Positions 5,154 through 5,345 of a stretch of DNA of 5,345 bases are shown in pieces. The notes under the pieces were generated by a model that worked only from the letters and a program-made list of their open reading frames with translations, was not told the DNA's origin and made no database searches. This DNA comes from Globobulimina sp. (Eukaryota > Foraminifera > Rotaliida). The stretch is taken from the NCBI GenBank assembly GCA_003354225.1, contig PIVH01000620.1:1-5345 (forward strand). Direction: 5' to 3'. The position numbers and the translations under genes are program-made. Every line of letters begins with the position of its first letter. The first letter of the stretch is position 1.

Positions 5154-5345
5154 ATGCATTTCTCCGTCAACAACACCTCCAAAATAATGTCTTTTGTAAC
5201 TCACCAACAAACCTCAAACCAGCAACACGAAGCAATTACAACTTCATCCTTGCACTCAAGCAATACTCCATCCACACAACCACCGCATTTATTAACTCCC
5301 TCCGCCTCCGCACCCATCGCAGAGATCAACAACGGTACCTGGTTA
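5154..5345 (+). CDS. N-terminal part of a Ser/Thr/Pro/Gln-rich protein, runs off the right edge
   Basis: From the ATG at 5154 the frame is open for 64 codons to the last base, and it is closed upstream by TGA at 5136-5138. A second in-frame ATG at 5187 is also possible. The predicted residues are rich in S, T, P, Q, H and N (for example THQQTSNQQHEA), which suggests a disordered N-terminus; no domain is visible. The stretch uses many more C-ending codons and has fewer G on this strand than the neighbouring genes. It is head-to-head with the TM2 gene, matching the divergent arrangement at 2321-2377. It could instead be leader sequence, since no family is recognised. Confidence 0.5.
   Translation, partial: MHFSVNNTSKIMSFVTHQQTSNQQHEAITTSSLHSSNTPSTQPPHLLTPSASAPIAEINNGTWL

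Noticed and set aside
5025-5161. 13-bp direct repeat AATCAATGCATTT at 5025 and 5149
   Set aside because: One copy is inside TM2 coding sequence; two copies in AT-rich DNA could arise by chance and no element boundaries are seen.

Overview
The window reads as nuclear DNA of a unicellular eukaryote. It is visibly AT-rich and very gene-dense. Its protein domains are eukaryotic (CAP-Gly, SAM, fibronectin III-like, HECTD1/BTBD9-type discoidin, TM2, reeler-like), and four short introns of roughly 55-95 nt with GT...AG ends can be placed. TAA and TGA both end genes, so the standard code fits. I cannot name the lineage; AT-rich amoeboid, rhizarian or heterolobosean protists are possible, and nothing here decides between them.

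Layout: five genes alternate strictly in strand. (1) 112-675 (+) encodes a small secreted reeler-like protein, with one intron that removes an in-frame TAA. (2) 676-1149 is a convergent intergenic stretch with a strong imperfect palindrome (801-878) and a second, weaker one (908-979). (3) 1150-2320 (-) encodes a CAP-Gly protein with a long Lys/Asn linker and an unrecognised C-terminal domain; it has one 67-nt intron. (4) 2321-2377 is a 57-bp divergent promoter. (5) 2378-4198 (+) encodes a SAM / coiled-coil / FN3-like / discoidin-like protein in three exons. (6) 4199-4388 is a short convergent 3' region. (7) 4389-5111 (-) encodes a signal-peptide TM2-domain membrane protein. (8) 5112-5153 is a 42-bp divergent promoter with a 12-bp palindrome. 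(9) 5154-5345 (+) is the open N-terminal part of a Ser/Thr/Pro/Gln-rich protein that runs off the window.

The genes do not form an obvious pathway. Two look cytoskeletal or scaffolding (CAP-Gly; SAM/coiled coil/FN3/discoidin) and share a divergent promoter, so co-expression is plausible. Two enter the secretory pathway (reeler-like, TM2). The points most worth a second look are the TRIM-like protein that lacks RING and B-box domains, the near-perfect 25-bp hairpin, the CAP-Gly protein with an altered GKNDG motif and an orphan C-terminal domain, and the two very short divergent promoters. I see no RNA gene, CRISPR array or recognisable transposon gene. The gene models rest on reading frame, splice-like dinucleotides and domain continuity only.
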